Part shown: one piece after another, positions 25,595 to 33,634 of the stretch
How positions within the stretch are numbered: the stretch's first letter is position 1
Layout: every line of letters begins with the position of its first letter
Source of the DNA: Phycisphaerae bacterium
Lineage (GTDB): Bacteria > Planctomycetota > Phycisphaerae > Tepidisphaerales > Tepidisphaeraceae
Direction: 5' to 3'
Assembly (NCBI GenBank): GCA_025924315.1
Contig: JAICIO010000013.1
Coordinates: 1-64,000 of the forward strand
DNA: 64,000 bases
Made by a program: the position numbers and the translations under genes
The notes under the pieces: generated by a model
What the model saw: only the letters and a program-made list of their open reading frames with translations
The model's database searches: none
Told to the model about the DNA's origin: nothing

Positions 25595-26320
25595 GTGAAT
25601 CGATGGATTGCGATCGGCGCCGCGATTTGTGTGGGACTCTTTGCGTTCGCGTATTTCAACAAGACCGACAACGTATCGAGGTCGCACTCGCACGGCCTCA
25701 CACGTCTGGGCCACACGGCCGGCGACGACGTCCCCTCAATTCGCTTCACCATTTCCAATGACCGCCCCCGCCAGTCGATCACCGACGATCCGCCGTTCAC
25801 GACTCCGGGCGGGCTGTGGACGGTGTTCGAATGCCTGCCCGCGGATGATCCGAAGGCGGTGATCGTCGTTGCGGTTCCGACGTTTGTGCAGCGGTCGAAC
25901 GGAGCGCCGGCGGCCTCCAGCCGCGCCATCATGTGGACGTACGATCGCGCGACAGCGGATCGCGTCGTGAGCGTTTTCGCGAAAGCGTTTCATCAGCCGG
26001 TTCCGCCCGCGGCTCCTTCTGCCGCGATACCGACCATCATCAGGCCGATGAAACTGACGACCGCGGTGCTCGGTGAACACGTGCGCCGCGACGGCGATTC
26101 GTTCGTCAGCGAGGGGAACGGCACATGGACCGCGACAAAGTTGTTTCTGCAGAACGGCGGCGTCGAGGCGGAGGTGTTCTTCAACTACGACGTGGTGAAT
26201 CACGTCGGGGAATTCGCCGAGAAAGATCCGCAGTCGGACGCAAATCTCGTTGCGCTCATCGCGCAAGGACTTCGCGATGGGTCGTATCCGTCGCAATCGG
26301 CGGTGCCGTTGGCCCGGTGA
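25595..26320 (+). CDS. Membrane-anchored paralogue of the preceding gene's N-terminal domain
   Basis: The 241-residue protein has an anchor helix (MNRWIAIGAAICVGLFAFAY). It then has the same domain as the upstream gene: LGHTAGDDVPSIRFTI, GGLWTVFECLPADDPK, MKLTTAVLGEHVRRDG, EAEVFFNYDVVNHVGEFAEK and LIAQGLRDG. It lacks the propeller-like second half, so it is either a truncated duplicate or the ancestral short form. A GGGAGGG motif precedes the GTG start, as in the neighbour. A 29-base dispersed repeat lies just downstream. The function is unknown. Confidence 0.75.
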   Translation: MNRWIAIGAAICVGLFAFAYFNKTDNVSRSHSHGLTRLGHTAGDDVPSIRFTISNDRPRQSITDDPPFTTPGGLWTVFECLPADDPKAVIVVAVPTFVQRSNGAPAASSRAIMWTYDRATADRVVSVFAKAFHQPVPPAAPSAAIPTIIRPMKLTTAVLGEHVRRDGDSFVSEGNGTWTATKLFLQNGGVEAEVFFNYDVVNHVGEFAEKDPQSDANLVALIAQGLRDGSYPSQSAVPLAR

Positions 26321-26327
26321 ACGCCCC

Positions 26328-26403
26328 GTGTACGGTACGCTTCCGCGGACCGGTTATTCATCTGTCCGAAGGTAAATAACCGGTCCGCTGAAGCGGACCC
26401 TAC
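26328..26403. repeat. Palindromic element containing the 29-base GTAGGGTCCGCTTCAGCGG repeat
   Basis: The right arm 26375-26403 is an exact 29-base inverted match to 60086-60114; the left arm 26328-26358 is a diverged inverted copy. The stop codon TAG of the minus-strand gene (26400-26402) lies within the right arm. Confidence 0.9.
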
Positions 26404-27263
26404 AAGATCGACGGGCTGTCGCGCTGATCGAGTCCCGCGGCGTAGGCGCGGACGCGCGGTTGGAAGAGGTAGATCAATAGGACGATCGCGTAGACCAGCG
26501 CGATGATCGAAGGCAGCGACAGGATCACTGTGATCACCCCACCCATCCAGTCGTTCCAATCGGCGACGACGATTGCAGCAATCGTGGCGATTGCGATGGG
26601 CGCCTGGAAGATCGCGTAACGTCGGAGCAACTGAATTCCGCCAACGGGCTTCCGCCAGGCTTGTATTCCCGCCCAGACCAGGAATAGCGCGAGCAAGAGG
26701 CTTGTGCCTTCACCGATCGCGACGCAAAGCGCCGGCCATTTAATGTGATGCACGAATCCCTTCGCGGCATACGGCTGTTGGTTGCTCATCGTTACGGTGG
26801 TTCGGCCGTACTTCGTAATGTGAAGTTTCCCGCGGTCACTCTGGATCTCGACGAAGTTGTCCGGACCGTTCGCGATGGAGTGGATCTGCCAGCGAAGTTC
26901 TTCGTCGTCCGGCGTCGGATAGAAGAGCGCCTGCTGCGGCGAAGAGAAATATTCCCCGATCGCGTCGCGCGCCTCGGACGTGACGGTGTAATACTGCGGA
27001 TCAAGCTGCCCGCGAATGAGTTCGATCTGATGCGCGGTAAGTGGTCCTGCCGGTGGCGACCATTGCGCGGCCGGCTCCGTGACGAACTTGCTTTCGACCG
27101 CTTCGTCGCAACCACCGACGGTGAGGAACGCGTTCCCGCCGACGGTGAGCATCGAAACGATGAAGCTGAGCACCGCGATTCGCTTCAATCCGCGTGGCGG
27201 GCGGTAAAGACCCGCCCCGGCGTAGGCCAACGGTGTGCTCGCGATAGGGGAAGCGTCACTCAT
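26400..27263 (-). CDS. Membrane protein of unknown function (about four helices)
   Basis: The 287-residue protein has a cytoplasmic proline-rich start and a first membrane helix (AVLSFIVSMLTVGGNAFL). A soluble, probably extracytoplasmic domain of about 110 residues with two Cys near its start follows. Three more helices come after it (WPALCVAIGEGTSLLLALFL, FQAPIAIATIAAIVVA and VITVILSLPSIIALVYAIVL). No known motif was seen. The gene ends inside a dispersed repeat whose bases provide the stop codon, so the natural C-terminus may have been altered. Confidence 0.7.
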   Translation of the reverse strand: MSDASPIASTPLAYAGAGLYRPPRGLKRIAVLSFIVSMLTVGGNAFLTVGGCDEAVESKFVTEPAAQWSPPAGPLTAHQIELIRGQLDPQYYTVTSEARDAIGEYFSSPQQALFYPTPDDEELRWQIHSIANGPDNFVEIQSDRGKLHITKYGRTTVTMSNQQPYAAKGFVHHIKWPALCVAIGEGTSLLLALFLVWAGIQAWRKPVGGIQLLRRYAIFQAPIAIATIAAIVVADWNDWMGGVITVILSLPSIIALVYAIVLLIYLFQPRVRAYAAGLDQRDSPSIL

Positions 27264-27325
27264 CGCGCGGATAGCTTACAAAATTGAAGATGGCGGGGGA
27301 AAACAGTGGGTTTTAGAATTAACGC

Positions 27326-27898
27326 ATGAAGTCACTCTGCGTCTCGCTCGTTTTCCTTCTGCTGACCGGTTGTGCGCATTACGAATATCAGCTGACCGAT
27401 CCGGCGCAATCGGCGGGTCACATCGGATCGAAAGCCGATTACGTTGTGAAGCTCGAGCCGCTGGAATACCGCTTTCGCGCGGTCGAGGGCCGGCTCGTCG
27501 TGCAGATTCACAATCCGACCGATCAGACCGTTCAGCTTAAGGGAAGCGAAAGTTACGTGGTCGATTTGAACGGGCAAAGCCACCCGCTGCGTTCGCTTTC
27601 GATTGCGGCGGATTCGTACGGCAAGGTCATCATCCCGCCCCCGCGGCCCGAGGTTTACGACAGCGGTCCGAGGATCGGTTTCGGCGTCGGCGTCACGCAT
27701 GTCGGCATGGTCAACGATGCGCGATATCTCGAGCCCGTTCCGATCATGGATCGGCCAAGGTATCTGACCGTGTATGACGAAGAGGATTCGTACTACTGGG
27801 ACATCAGCGGCGAAGGGGAATTGCGCGTTCGCTTCACCTATCAGCGGGCGGACAAATCGTTCGGTGACGACTTTCGTTTCCGCCGGATGAAGATGTAG
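27326..27898 (+). CDS. Lipoprotein of unknown function
   Basis: The 190-residue protein begins with a lipoprotein signal peptide with lipobox LLTGC (MKSLCVSLVFLLLTGCAHYE), so it should be lipid-anchored after cleavage before Cys. The mature part reads as a beta-sandwich (VVKLEPLEYRFRAVEGRLVV, QIHNPTDQTVQL, SYVVDLNGQSHPLRSLSI), with a glycine-rich turn SGPRIGFGVGVTHVG and a C-terminal strand ELRVRFTYQRADKSF. No family name can be given. Confidence 0.75.
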   Translation: MKSLCVSLVFLLLTGCAHYEYQLTDPAQSAGHIGSKADYVVKLEPLEYRFRAVEGRLVVQIHNPTDQTVQLKGSESYVVDLNGQSHPLRSLSIAADSYGKVIIPPPRPEVYDSGPRIGFGVGVTHVGMVNDARYLEPVPIMDRPRYLTVYDEEDSYYWDISGEGELRVRFTYQRADKSFGDDFRFRRMKM

Positions 27899-27923
27899 CT
27901 GTTCGGAGCCTGCTGATGTGAAT

Positions 27924-27972
27924 GTGACATGGCCTTCCAGGCCATGCGCACGGCCTGAAAGGCCGTGTCACG
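27924..27972. repeat. Double-hairpin repeat (CATGGCC / GGCCATG and CGGCC / GGCCG)
   Basis: Two adjacent short hairpins, ATGGCCTTCCAGGCCAT and ACGGCCTGAAAGGCCGT, lie between convergent genes ending at 27898 and 27988. The design resembles a REP-type element; it could also help terminate transcription, although no T run follows. Confidence 0.6.
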
Positions 27973-27987
27973 AAAAACCGCACTCAT

Positions 27988-28266
27988 TCACCGAAACGGG
28001 ATTCCGAACGCATAGAGCAGGAATGCCCCCGCCCCTAGCAGAGCCACCGCGGTGATCCAGATCCACGTCATCTTCCGCGGGGCGTCTTCGTGCGAGATGA
28101 AATTTCGGCAATGCGGGCAGATGTCGATGTCGTCGATGATCTTCTTTCCGCAATAGGGGCAGGCGATCATCTCTGGATCATCATGCTCATCCATGTCCGA
28201 TTCATCAGGCGTTTCGTCCGCGAGCGATTCCTCGGCCTCTTCGTCATCGTCGAAGAACTGGGTCAT
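27988..28266 (-). CDS. Small zinc-ribbon membrane protein
   Basis: The 92-residue protein has a very acidic N-terminal 33 residues and a zinc ribbon with C36-x2-C39 and C50-x2-C53 (MIACPYCGKKI, ICPHCRNF). It ends with a membrane helix (WIWITAVALLGAGAFLLYAF). This architecture is frequent in planctomycetes and has no assigned function that I know of. I chose the ATG at 28266 because the region upstream lacks coding character. It is divergent from the radical SAM gene. Confidence 0.72.
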   Translation of the reverse strand: MTQFFDDDEEAEESLADETPDESDMDEHDDPEMIACPYCGKKIIDDIDICPHCRNFISHEDAPRKMTWIWITAVALLGAGAFLLYAFGIPFR

Positions 28267-28484
28267 TGCGTGAGAGGATACAGCGCAAAGGCGGGTCATT
28301 CTCCCCTCAAAGCTCTGTGAGATGGCTTCACAACGAACCACGGGCCACTCGGAAACGTCTGAAAATACTTGGGATATGTAAACAAATGTTGCCGATGCAT
28401 ATGGACATCGCCCGCGTTGGCGGGTTAAAACGTTCAACGCTCGGCGTTTGCAACTCTTCACTTTTGACAAGGAAAAACCTGACC

Positions 28485-30137
28485 ATGCGGGTCCTCCTGC
28501 TCTATCCGGTGTTTCCACCCAGCTTCTGGTCCTTTGAAAAAGCGATCGAACTCGTCGGTCGCAAGGCGATGTTGCCTCCGCTTGGGCTGGTGACGGTGGC
28601 GGCGCTGCTTCCGCCGGAGTGGGAGTTCAAACTCGTCGATCGCAATGTGCGGAATGTCACCGAGGCCGAGTGGGCCTGGTGCGACATGGTGATGCTGTCG
28701 GCCATGATCGTGCAGAAGGAGGATTTTCACGCGCAGATCCGCGAAGCAAAGCGTCGGGGAAAGCCGGTGGCGGTGGGCGGGCCTTACCCGACGTCGATGT
28801 TCGAAGAATGCAAGGCGTCGGCGCCCGACTATATGGTGCTCGACGAAGGGGAAATCACGCTGCCGCTGATGGTGGCCGCGATCGAGCGTGGCGAGAAGTC
28901 CGGCATTTTCCGCTCAAATGGCGTGAAGCCCGACGTCACGAAGACCCCCATTCCCCGATTCGAATTGCTTCAGATGGACGCCTATTCGGACATGTCCGTG
29001 CAGTTCTCGCGCGGATGCCCGTTTCTTTGCGAGTTTTGCGACATCATTGTGCTCTACGGCCGCAAACCGCGAACGAAAACGTCGGCTCAGATGATCGCCG
29101 AGCTGCAGCGGCTCTATGACCTGGGTTGGCGGCGCAGCATCTTCATGGTGGACGACAACTTCATCGGCAACAAGAAAAACGTGAAGGCGTTTCTGCAGGA
29201 ACTGAAGCCGTGGATGATCGAGCACGATTATCCGTTCTCGATCGCCACTGAAGCTTCGGTTGACCTCGCGCAGGATCAGGAATTGATGGACCTGATGCGC
29301 GAGTGCAACTTTGGCGCGGTGTTCCTCGGGATCGAAACGCCGGACACCGAAAGCCTGAAACTGACGAAGAAATCGCAGAATAATCGTGATCCGTTGAGCG
29401 AATCCGTGATGCGCATTGCTCGTTCGGGCATTCGCGTGATGGCAGGGTTCATCATCGGGTTCGATAACGAAAAGCCCGGCGCGGGCAAGCGCATCGTGGA
29501 TTTTGTCGAAGAAACCGCTGTTCCCACCGCCGTGTTCAGCATGCTGCAGGCCCTGCCCGATACCGGCTTGTGGAAGCGGTTGGAGAAAGATGGTCGCCTG
29601 CTGAATCAGGGCGGGGACATCAACCAAACCACGCTTCTCAACTTTGTGCCGACCCGGCCGATGGAAGAGATCGCGCGCGAGTACGTGGATGGTTTTTGGG
29701 AACTGTACGACCCGATCAAGTATCTCGACCGCACCTTCCGCCATTTCATGCTGCTGAAAGAGGCGAAGTATCCGAAGAAAAAAGGGTACGCGCGGCGGAA
29801 ACGGAACCTGAAGAATCTTCGCGCCATGGCGATTGTGTTCTGGCGTCAGGGGTTTGTCCGCAAGACCCGCACGGTTTTCTGGAAACGCCTGTACCAGATG
29901 TACCAACTCAATCCTGGCGGGGTCAGTAGTTACCTGACCGTGTGCTCGCAGGCCGAGCATCTGCTCGATTACCGGGAGCGCGTGCGAGCCGAGATCAGCA
30001 AGCAGATGTCAAAACATCTCGCGCTTCACAAAGCGACAGCACCGGCGACGTCCGTGACACAACCGAGCGAGCCGAAGGTTGAAGTCACGCTCAAGACGTC
30101 GCAATTTCAACTGCCCGTGCTCTCCGGCGTCCAATAA
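28485..30137 (+). CDS. B12-binding-domain radical SAM protein (DUF4070-type)
   Basis: The 550-residue enzyme has an N-terminal cobalamin-binding-like Rossmann domain (MRVLLLYPVFPPSFWSFEKA, then KPVAVGGPYPTS). A radical SAM core carries the cluster motif C178-x3-C182-x2-C185 in SRGCPFLCEFCDI, and a C-terminal DUF4070-like region includes ALPDTGLWKRLEKDGRL. It probably transfers a methyl or performs a C-C radical reaction on an unidentified substrate; relatives act on lipids, tetrapyrroles or natural products. The N-terminal domain lacks an obvious D-x-H-x2-G, so true B12 binding is uncertain. The ATG at 28485 fits the family start. No biosynthetic neighbours give its substrate. Confidence 0.88.
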   Translation: MRVLLLYPVFPPSFWSFEKAIELVGRKAMLPPLGLVTVAALLPPEWEFKLVDRNVRNVTEAEWAWCDMVMLSAMIVQKEDFHAQIREAKRRGKPVAVGGPYPTSMFEECKASAPDYMVLDEGEITLPLMVAAIERGEKSGIFRSNGVKPDVTKTPIPRFELLQMDAYSDMSVQFSRGCPFLCEFCDIIVLYGRKPRTKTSAQMIAELQRLYDLGWRRSIFMVDDNFIGNKKNVKAFLQELKPWMIEHDYPFSIATEASVDLAQDQELMDLMRECNFGAVFLGIETPDTESLKLTKKSQNNRDPLSESVMRIARSGIRVMAGFIIGFDNEKPGAGKRIVDFVEETAVPTAVFSMLQALPDTGLWKRLEKDGRLLNQGGDINQTTLLNFVPTRPMEEIAREYVDGFWELYDPIKYLDRTFRHFMLLKEAKYPKKKGYARRKRNLKNLRAMAIVFWRQGFVRKTRTVFWKRLYQMYQLNPGGVSSYLTVCSQAEHLLDYRERVRAEISKQMSKHLALHKATAPATSVTQPSEPKVEVTLKTSQFQLPVLSGVQ

Positions 30138-30431
30138 CGTCTCCCTGTGGGCAAGGTCGCTGACCCTCCCGGCGCGCGGGGATCAGCGACGCCGTCTACA
30201 CAATTCGAGTCAGGCCGGAGTGCGCACCTTTCCTGATAGGCGCGGCTGAAATTGTTTGGTACGCTTAGGCTGGTGGTTCGACGACCGAAGCTATCTGCTA
30301 CGAGGCCTGATCATTTCTCAGTTCCCGTTGCGAGCTCTCTCGCCCTTCCTACCCGGGTCAGGGTTTGACCCCTTTCGGTGGCGCTTGGAAAGTGAAGAGC
30401 GAGCGCTAGGAAGCCCAGACAGGAGACTCCA
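30138..30431. other. Long structured leader/intergenic region upstream of the RRM gene
   Basis: This 294-base gap contains a hairpin just after the radical SAM gene (GTCGCTGA / TCAGCGAC with a GC-rich loop, about 30168-30190). A second hairpin closer to the RRM gene has the arms GGGTCA / TGACCC (about 30356-30370). No open frame is convincing. It may hold a long 5' untranslated region of the RRM gene, by analogy with cold-inducible RRM genes of other bacteria; this is inference. Confidence 0.5.
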
Positions 30432-30833
30432 ATGGGCAGCAAGCTTTACGTGGGGAATCTGAGCTACGCGACGAGCAGCTCGGACCTCGAACAGTTGTTC
30501 AGCCAGCACGGCACCGTGTCGTCGGCCGAAGTAATCGCCGATCGTGAGACCGGCCGCAGCAAGGGCTTTGGTTTCGTGCAGATGGGCAGCGACGAAGAGG
30601 CGCAAGCCGCGATCGCCGCGCTCAATGGCCAGCAGCATGACGGCCGCGCCCTGACGGTGAACGAAGCCAAGCCGCGCGAAGATCGTCCGCGTGGTGGTGG
30701 CGGCGGCGGCGGTGGCCGCGGTGGTTACGGTGGTGGCGGCGGCGGTGGTGGCCGTGGCGGATTCGGTGGCGGCGGCGGTGGCCGTGGCGGCGACCGCGGT
30801 GGCCGCGGCGGCGGTGGTCGCGACCGTTACTAG
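30432..30833 (+). CDS. Glycine-rich RRM RNA-binding protein
   Basis: The 133-residue protein is a single RNA recognition motif (residues 4-80) followed by an RGG/glycine-rich tail (about 88-133). RNP2 is LYVGNL (5-10) and RNP1 is KGFGFVQM (44-51), with the aromatic residues needed for stacking on RNA. Cyanobacterial and planctomycete proteins of this form bind U-rich RNA and are often cold-responsive. The tail repeats GGYGGGGGG-like units and ends GGGRDRY. A GGAG precedes the ATG, and a strong terminator follows. Confidence 0.93.
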   Translation: MGSKLYVGNLSYATSSSDLEQLFSQHGTVSSAEVIADRETGRSKGFGFVQMGSDEEAQAAIAALNGQQHDGRALTVNEAKPREDRPRGGGGGGGGRGGYGGGGGGGGRGGFGGGGGGRGGDRGGRGGGGRDRY

Positions 30834-30870
30834 TCGACTACTTCAGTAGTCCGATCGCATCAAATACAAC

Positions 30871-30906
30871 CGAAGGGTCGCACTCGTGCGACCCTTCGGT
30901 TTTTTG
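30871..30906 (+). terminator. Rho-independent terminator of the RRM gene
   Basis: A 12-bp stem CGAAGGGTCGCA / TGCGACCCTTCG with loop CTCG is followed by GGTTTTTT. It lies 38 bases after the stop. Confidence 0.92.
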
Positions 30907-30916
30907 GGCTCGAATC

Positions 30917-31071
30917 CTCTCTCCCTGAAAGGGAGAGGGTTAGGGTGAGGGTCCAGCGCGGCAGTAAAATCGCGCTCCTTACCAACCAGTCTCGAACCTT
31001 TCGCCCCACCCGCGCCACTCGACTCTCGCGGTCGACCCTCACCCCCACCCTCTCCCTTTCAGGGAGAGGGA
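30917..31071. repeat. Paired hairpin element, CTCTCCCTGAAAGGGAGAG
   Basis: The left arm 30917-30952 and right arm 31034-31071 are inverted copies, each with an internal hairpin (CTCTCCCT / AGGGAGAG). The shared GGGTTAGGGTGAGGG links it to the element at 14766-14881. The right arm ends about 33 bases before the M50 protease start. Confidence 0.9.
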
Positions 31072-31104
31072 GTAAGTGCGCTCCTACAATCGATCGGAGC
31101 CAAC

Positions 31105-32244
31105 ATGAGATGGTCCTTCAAATTCGCACGCGTCGCGGGGATCGATCTCCGCGTCCACATCACGTTCTTCCTTATCGTCATCCTCGGCGCGGGCCAATTC
31201 GCCCGCTTCGGCACACCCGGAATGCTCTTCGGCGCCGCGATGATCCTGCTGCTGTTTCTTTGCGTCACGCTGCACGAGCTTGGTCACGCCCTCGTCGCGC
31301 AACGATTTCACGTTGAGGTAAAGGAGATCATCCTCCTGCCGATCGGTGGCGTTGCGATGCTGAGCCGCATTCCGCGGAAGCCGTCGCAGGAATTATTCAT
31401 CGCGATCGCGGGGCCGCTCGTGAACGTCGTCATCGCCGCCGCAATCATCCTCGGCATCGGTGTGAACACGTCGCTCGGCCGGATGAACCTGAACGATCTC
31501 GTGACGACGGCGCACGCAGGTCCTTCGACTTTTCTCGCGATGAAATATCTGCTCGACGCGAACGTCGCGCTCGTGCTCTTCAACCTGATCCCCGCCTTTC
31601 CCCTTGACGGCGGACGCATCCTCCGCGCGCTTCTCGCGATGCGCCTGCCGTACGCCCGCGCGACACAAGTGGCCGCCGGCATCGGTCAGACCGCCGCGAT
31701 CCTGCTCGGCATGTGGGGCTTGATGGGCGGTGGAATTCTCGTGATTGTCGTCGCGGTCTTCATCTTCTTCGCCGCCGGCGCCGAAAACATGGAAGGCCAG
31801 ACGCGCACGGTACTCGCGAGCCATCGCGTGGGAGAAGCCTACAACCGCCACGCGCTCACGCTCTCGCCGAACGATCGCATCGATCGCGTGATTCATTACA
31901 TCCTTAACAGCTATCAACCCGATTTCGCGGTAATGGACGGCCACGACATCCTCGGCGTCGTGACGCGCGAGGACGTCATCCGCTCGCTCGCGCAGCACGC
32001 CGGCGACGTGCCTGTTACCCAGGTGATGCACCCGGCCGTCGTGCGCGTGCACGCGGATCAAACGCTCGATCAGGTGAGGCAATCGATGAGCGAGCAAAGC
32101 TCGCGCCTTGCCGCAGTGTATGAAGGCGATCGCTATCTCGGTCTCGTCAGCGCGGAGGATATTGCCGAAGCATTCGCGCTGCTTAAGTTTTTCGATAACA
32201 CGTCCGCAGACGGAAGCGTTGAGGGCAAGGAGATTGTGGTCTAG
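31105..32244 (+). CDS. Site-2-protease-type M50 metalloprotease with CBS domains
   Basis: The 379-residue intramembrane protease has the zinc motif HELGH (residues 57-61) in a membrane helix and the third zinc ligand in NLIPAFPLDGGRIL (Asp168). About five to six helices are present. Two CBS domains follow (about 236-360: SPNDRIDRVIHYILNSYQPD and VMHPAVVRVHADQTLDQV), which usually bind adenine nucleotides and regulate the enzyme. Such proteins cleave membrane-bound anti-sigma factors or other small membrane proteins. No partner is evident nearby. A GGAG lies 6 bases before the ATG. Confidence 0.92.
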   Translation: MRWSFKFARVAGIDLRVHITFFLIVILGAGQFARFGTPGMLFGAAMILLLFLCVTLHELGHALVAQRFHVEVKEIILLPIGGVAMLSRIPRKPSQELFIAIAGPLVNVVIAAAIILGIGVNTSLGRMNLNDLVTTAHAGPSTFLAMKYLLDANVALVLFNLIPAFPLDGGRILRALLAMRLPYARATQVAAGIGQTAAILLGMWGLMGGGILVIVVAVFIFFAAGAENMEGQTRTVLASHRVGEAYNRHALTLSPNDRIDRVIHYILNSYQPDFAVMDGHDILGVVTREDVIRSLAQHAGDVPVTQVMHPAVVRVHADQTLDQVRQSMSEQSSRLAAVYEGDRYLGLVSAEDIAEAFALLKFFDNTSADGSVEGKEIVV

Positions 32245-32250
32245 TCGCGT

Positions 32251-32443
32251 CTGTCATTCTGAGAGAGTGCGAGTTTCTCGACGTGGCGAGGGCATCTTGC
32301 CCTCGCGAACGCGGCTGTAGCCGCAAATGCGAGGGCGAGACGCCCTCGCCACACAAAAACTCACACACTCTGAGCGAAGCGAAGAATCTCGGGTCTTGCG
32401 CGTCGTCCGATTTCGAGATCCTTCGCTGCGCTCAGGATGACAT
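32251..32443. repeat. Nested palindromic elements: GTGGCGAGGGC element inside a GTCATTCTGAG element
   Basis: The outer family arms are at 32251-32263 plus 32369-32390 and at 32415-32443. The inner 105-base segment 32264-32368 carries the GTGGCGAGGGC arms 32283-32307 and 32329-32352. TCTGAG occurs on both sides of the inner segment (32258-32263 and 32369-32374). Removing the inner segment with one TCTGAG copy restores the sequence seen at 19661-19685, GTCATTCTGAGCGAAGCG. Confidence 0.85.
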
Positions 32444-32452
32444 ATCTGAATT

Positions 32453-33574
32453 CTATGGCCCTACCGGTTCGGCGACGAGCGCCTCTTTCGATCGATGCTT
32501 GCTTACCACCGACGCCACGACGCCAATCATGAGGATCAGCAGAATCGCACCGAGCATGTAGAAGTTGAAGTAATCACCCAGCAGCGCTTTCAGCGGCTTG
32601 TGCGCCAGCATCTTCACGCCCACCAAAAGCAGCACGAACGCGAGCGCCGGCTTGAGATAGCGGAACTTGTCGATCATCCCCGCCAGCGCGAAATACAAAC
32701 TGCGCAGCCCAAGCATCGCGAAAACGTTGCTCGTGAAGACGATGAACGGATCGGTCGTGATGGCAAAGATCGCGGGGATCGAATCGACCGCGAAGATCAG
32801 GTCGGTGAATTCGATCAACACGAGCGCGACGAACAGCGGCGTCATCATCAGCGTGCCGATGTTCGCAGCATCGATGGCGGCGTCCGCCCGCTCGGGCTCG
32901 CCCGCGATCGCCGGTTCGTGCGCATGACCCGAGCCCGCGCGCACGAAGAAATGCTGGCCGTGAAAGTTCGATGTCACCGGAAATAAACGCTTCGTGAGAC
33001 GAACGATGAGATTGTTCGATGGATCGCCTTTCTCGCTCTTCATGAACAACATTTTCGCGCCGGTGAGGATGAGGAATCCGCCGAAGACGAAGATGATCCA
33101 ATGATAACGATGGATCAGTTCTGCCCCCAGCCAGATCATTACGCCGCGCATCAGCAGCGCGCCGAGAATCCCCCAGAACAGCACGCGATGCTGATACACT
33201 GCCGGCACTGCGAGGAAACCAAAGATCATCGCGATGACGAAAATGTTGTCGATTGAGAGCGACTTCTCGATCACATAACCCGTGAGATACTTGATCGTCG
33301 CCGCGGATCCATTCAGCTCGCCGAGCGGATTGCTCTCCGTCACCGCCATCTGATCGAGCGGTGTGCCGTCGAGGCTTTTCCCGAGCCCGAGCCAATGTTT
33401 TTCATATCCAAAATAAATGAACGCGGTGAAGACCAGCGCGATCGTGATCCATACCGCCGACCATGTCAGCGCTTCCTTCACGCTGACGACGTGCGCTTTG
33501 CGATGAAACACGCCCAGATCCAGGGCGAGAAATACGAGAATGAGCGCGATGAACCCAAGCCATGCGAAAAGCAT
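32453..33574 (-). CDS. TerC/Alx-family integral membrane protein
   Basis: The 373-residue protein has about nine membrane helices and matches TerC: early LGVFHRKAHVVSVKEAL, the acidic helix VIEKSLSIDNIFVIAMIFGF, and FTDLIFAVDSIPAIFAIT. The final core part is FTSNVFAMLGLRSLYFAL. The conserved intramembrane Asp residues are those in LSIDNIF and FAVDSIP. The family exports or balances Mn2+ or Ca2+ and may help metal loading of secreted proteins. An insert (HGQHFFVRAGSGHAHEPAIA) with several His lies in the central loop, as in Alx relatives. Only 60 bases separate it from the upstream gene. Confidence 0.92.
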   Translation of the reverse strand: MLFAWLGFIALILVFLALDLGVFHRKAHVVSVKEALTWSAVWITIALVFTAFIYFGYEKHWLGLGKSLDGTPLDQMAVTESNPLGELNGSAATIKYLTGYVIEKSLSIDNIFVIAMIFGFLAVPAVYQHRVLFWGILGALLMRGVMIWLGAELIHRYHWIIFVFGGFLILTGAKMLFMKSEKGDPSNNLIVRLTKRLFPVTSNFHGQHFFVRAGSGHAHEPAIAGEPERADAAIDAANIGTLMMTPLFVALVLIEFTDLIFAVDSIPAIFAITTDPFIVFTSNVFAMLGLRSLYFALAGMIDKFRYLKPALAFVLLLVGVKMLAHKPLKALLGDYFNFYMLGAILLILMIGVVASVVSKHRSKEALVAEPVGP

Positions 33575-33634
33575 TCTGGTTTTTAGGCCAATCGCTTGTC
33601 GATGGCGATTAGAAACCGCGCATACTGTTTTGAC

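Noticed and set aside
30260-30300. tRNA-like GGTTCGA sequence
   Set aside because: No acceptor stem or anticodon arm can be folded around it.
33575-33634. Manganese (yybP-ykoY) riboswitch before the TerC gene
   Set aside because: Only 60 bases separate TerC from the upstream gene, too short for the riboswitch, and no matching motif was seen.
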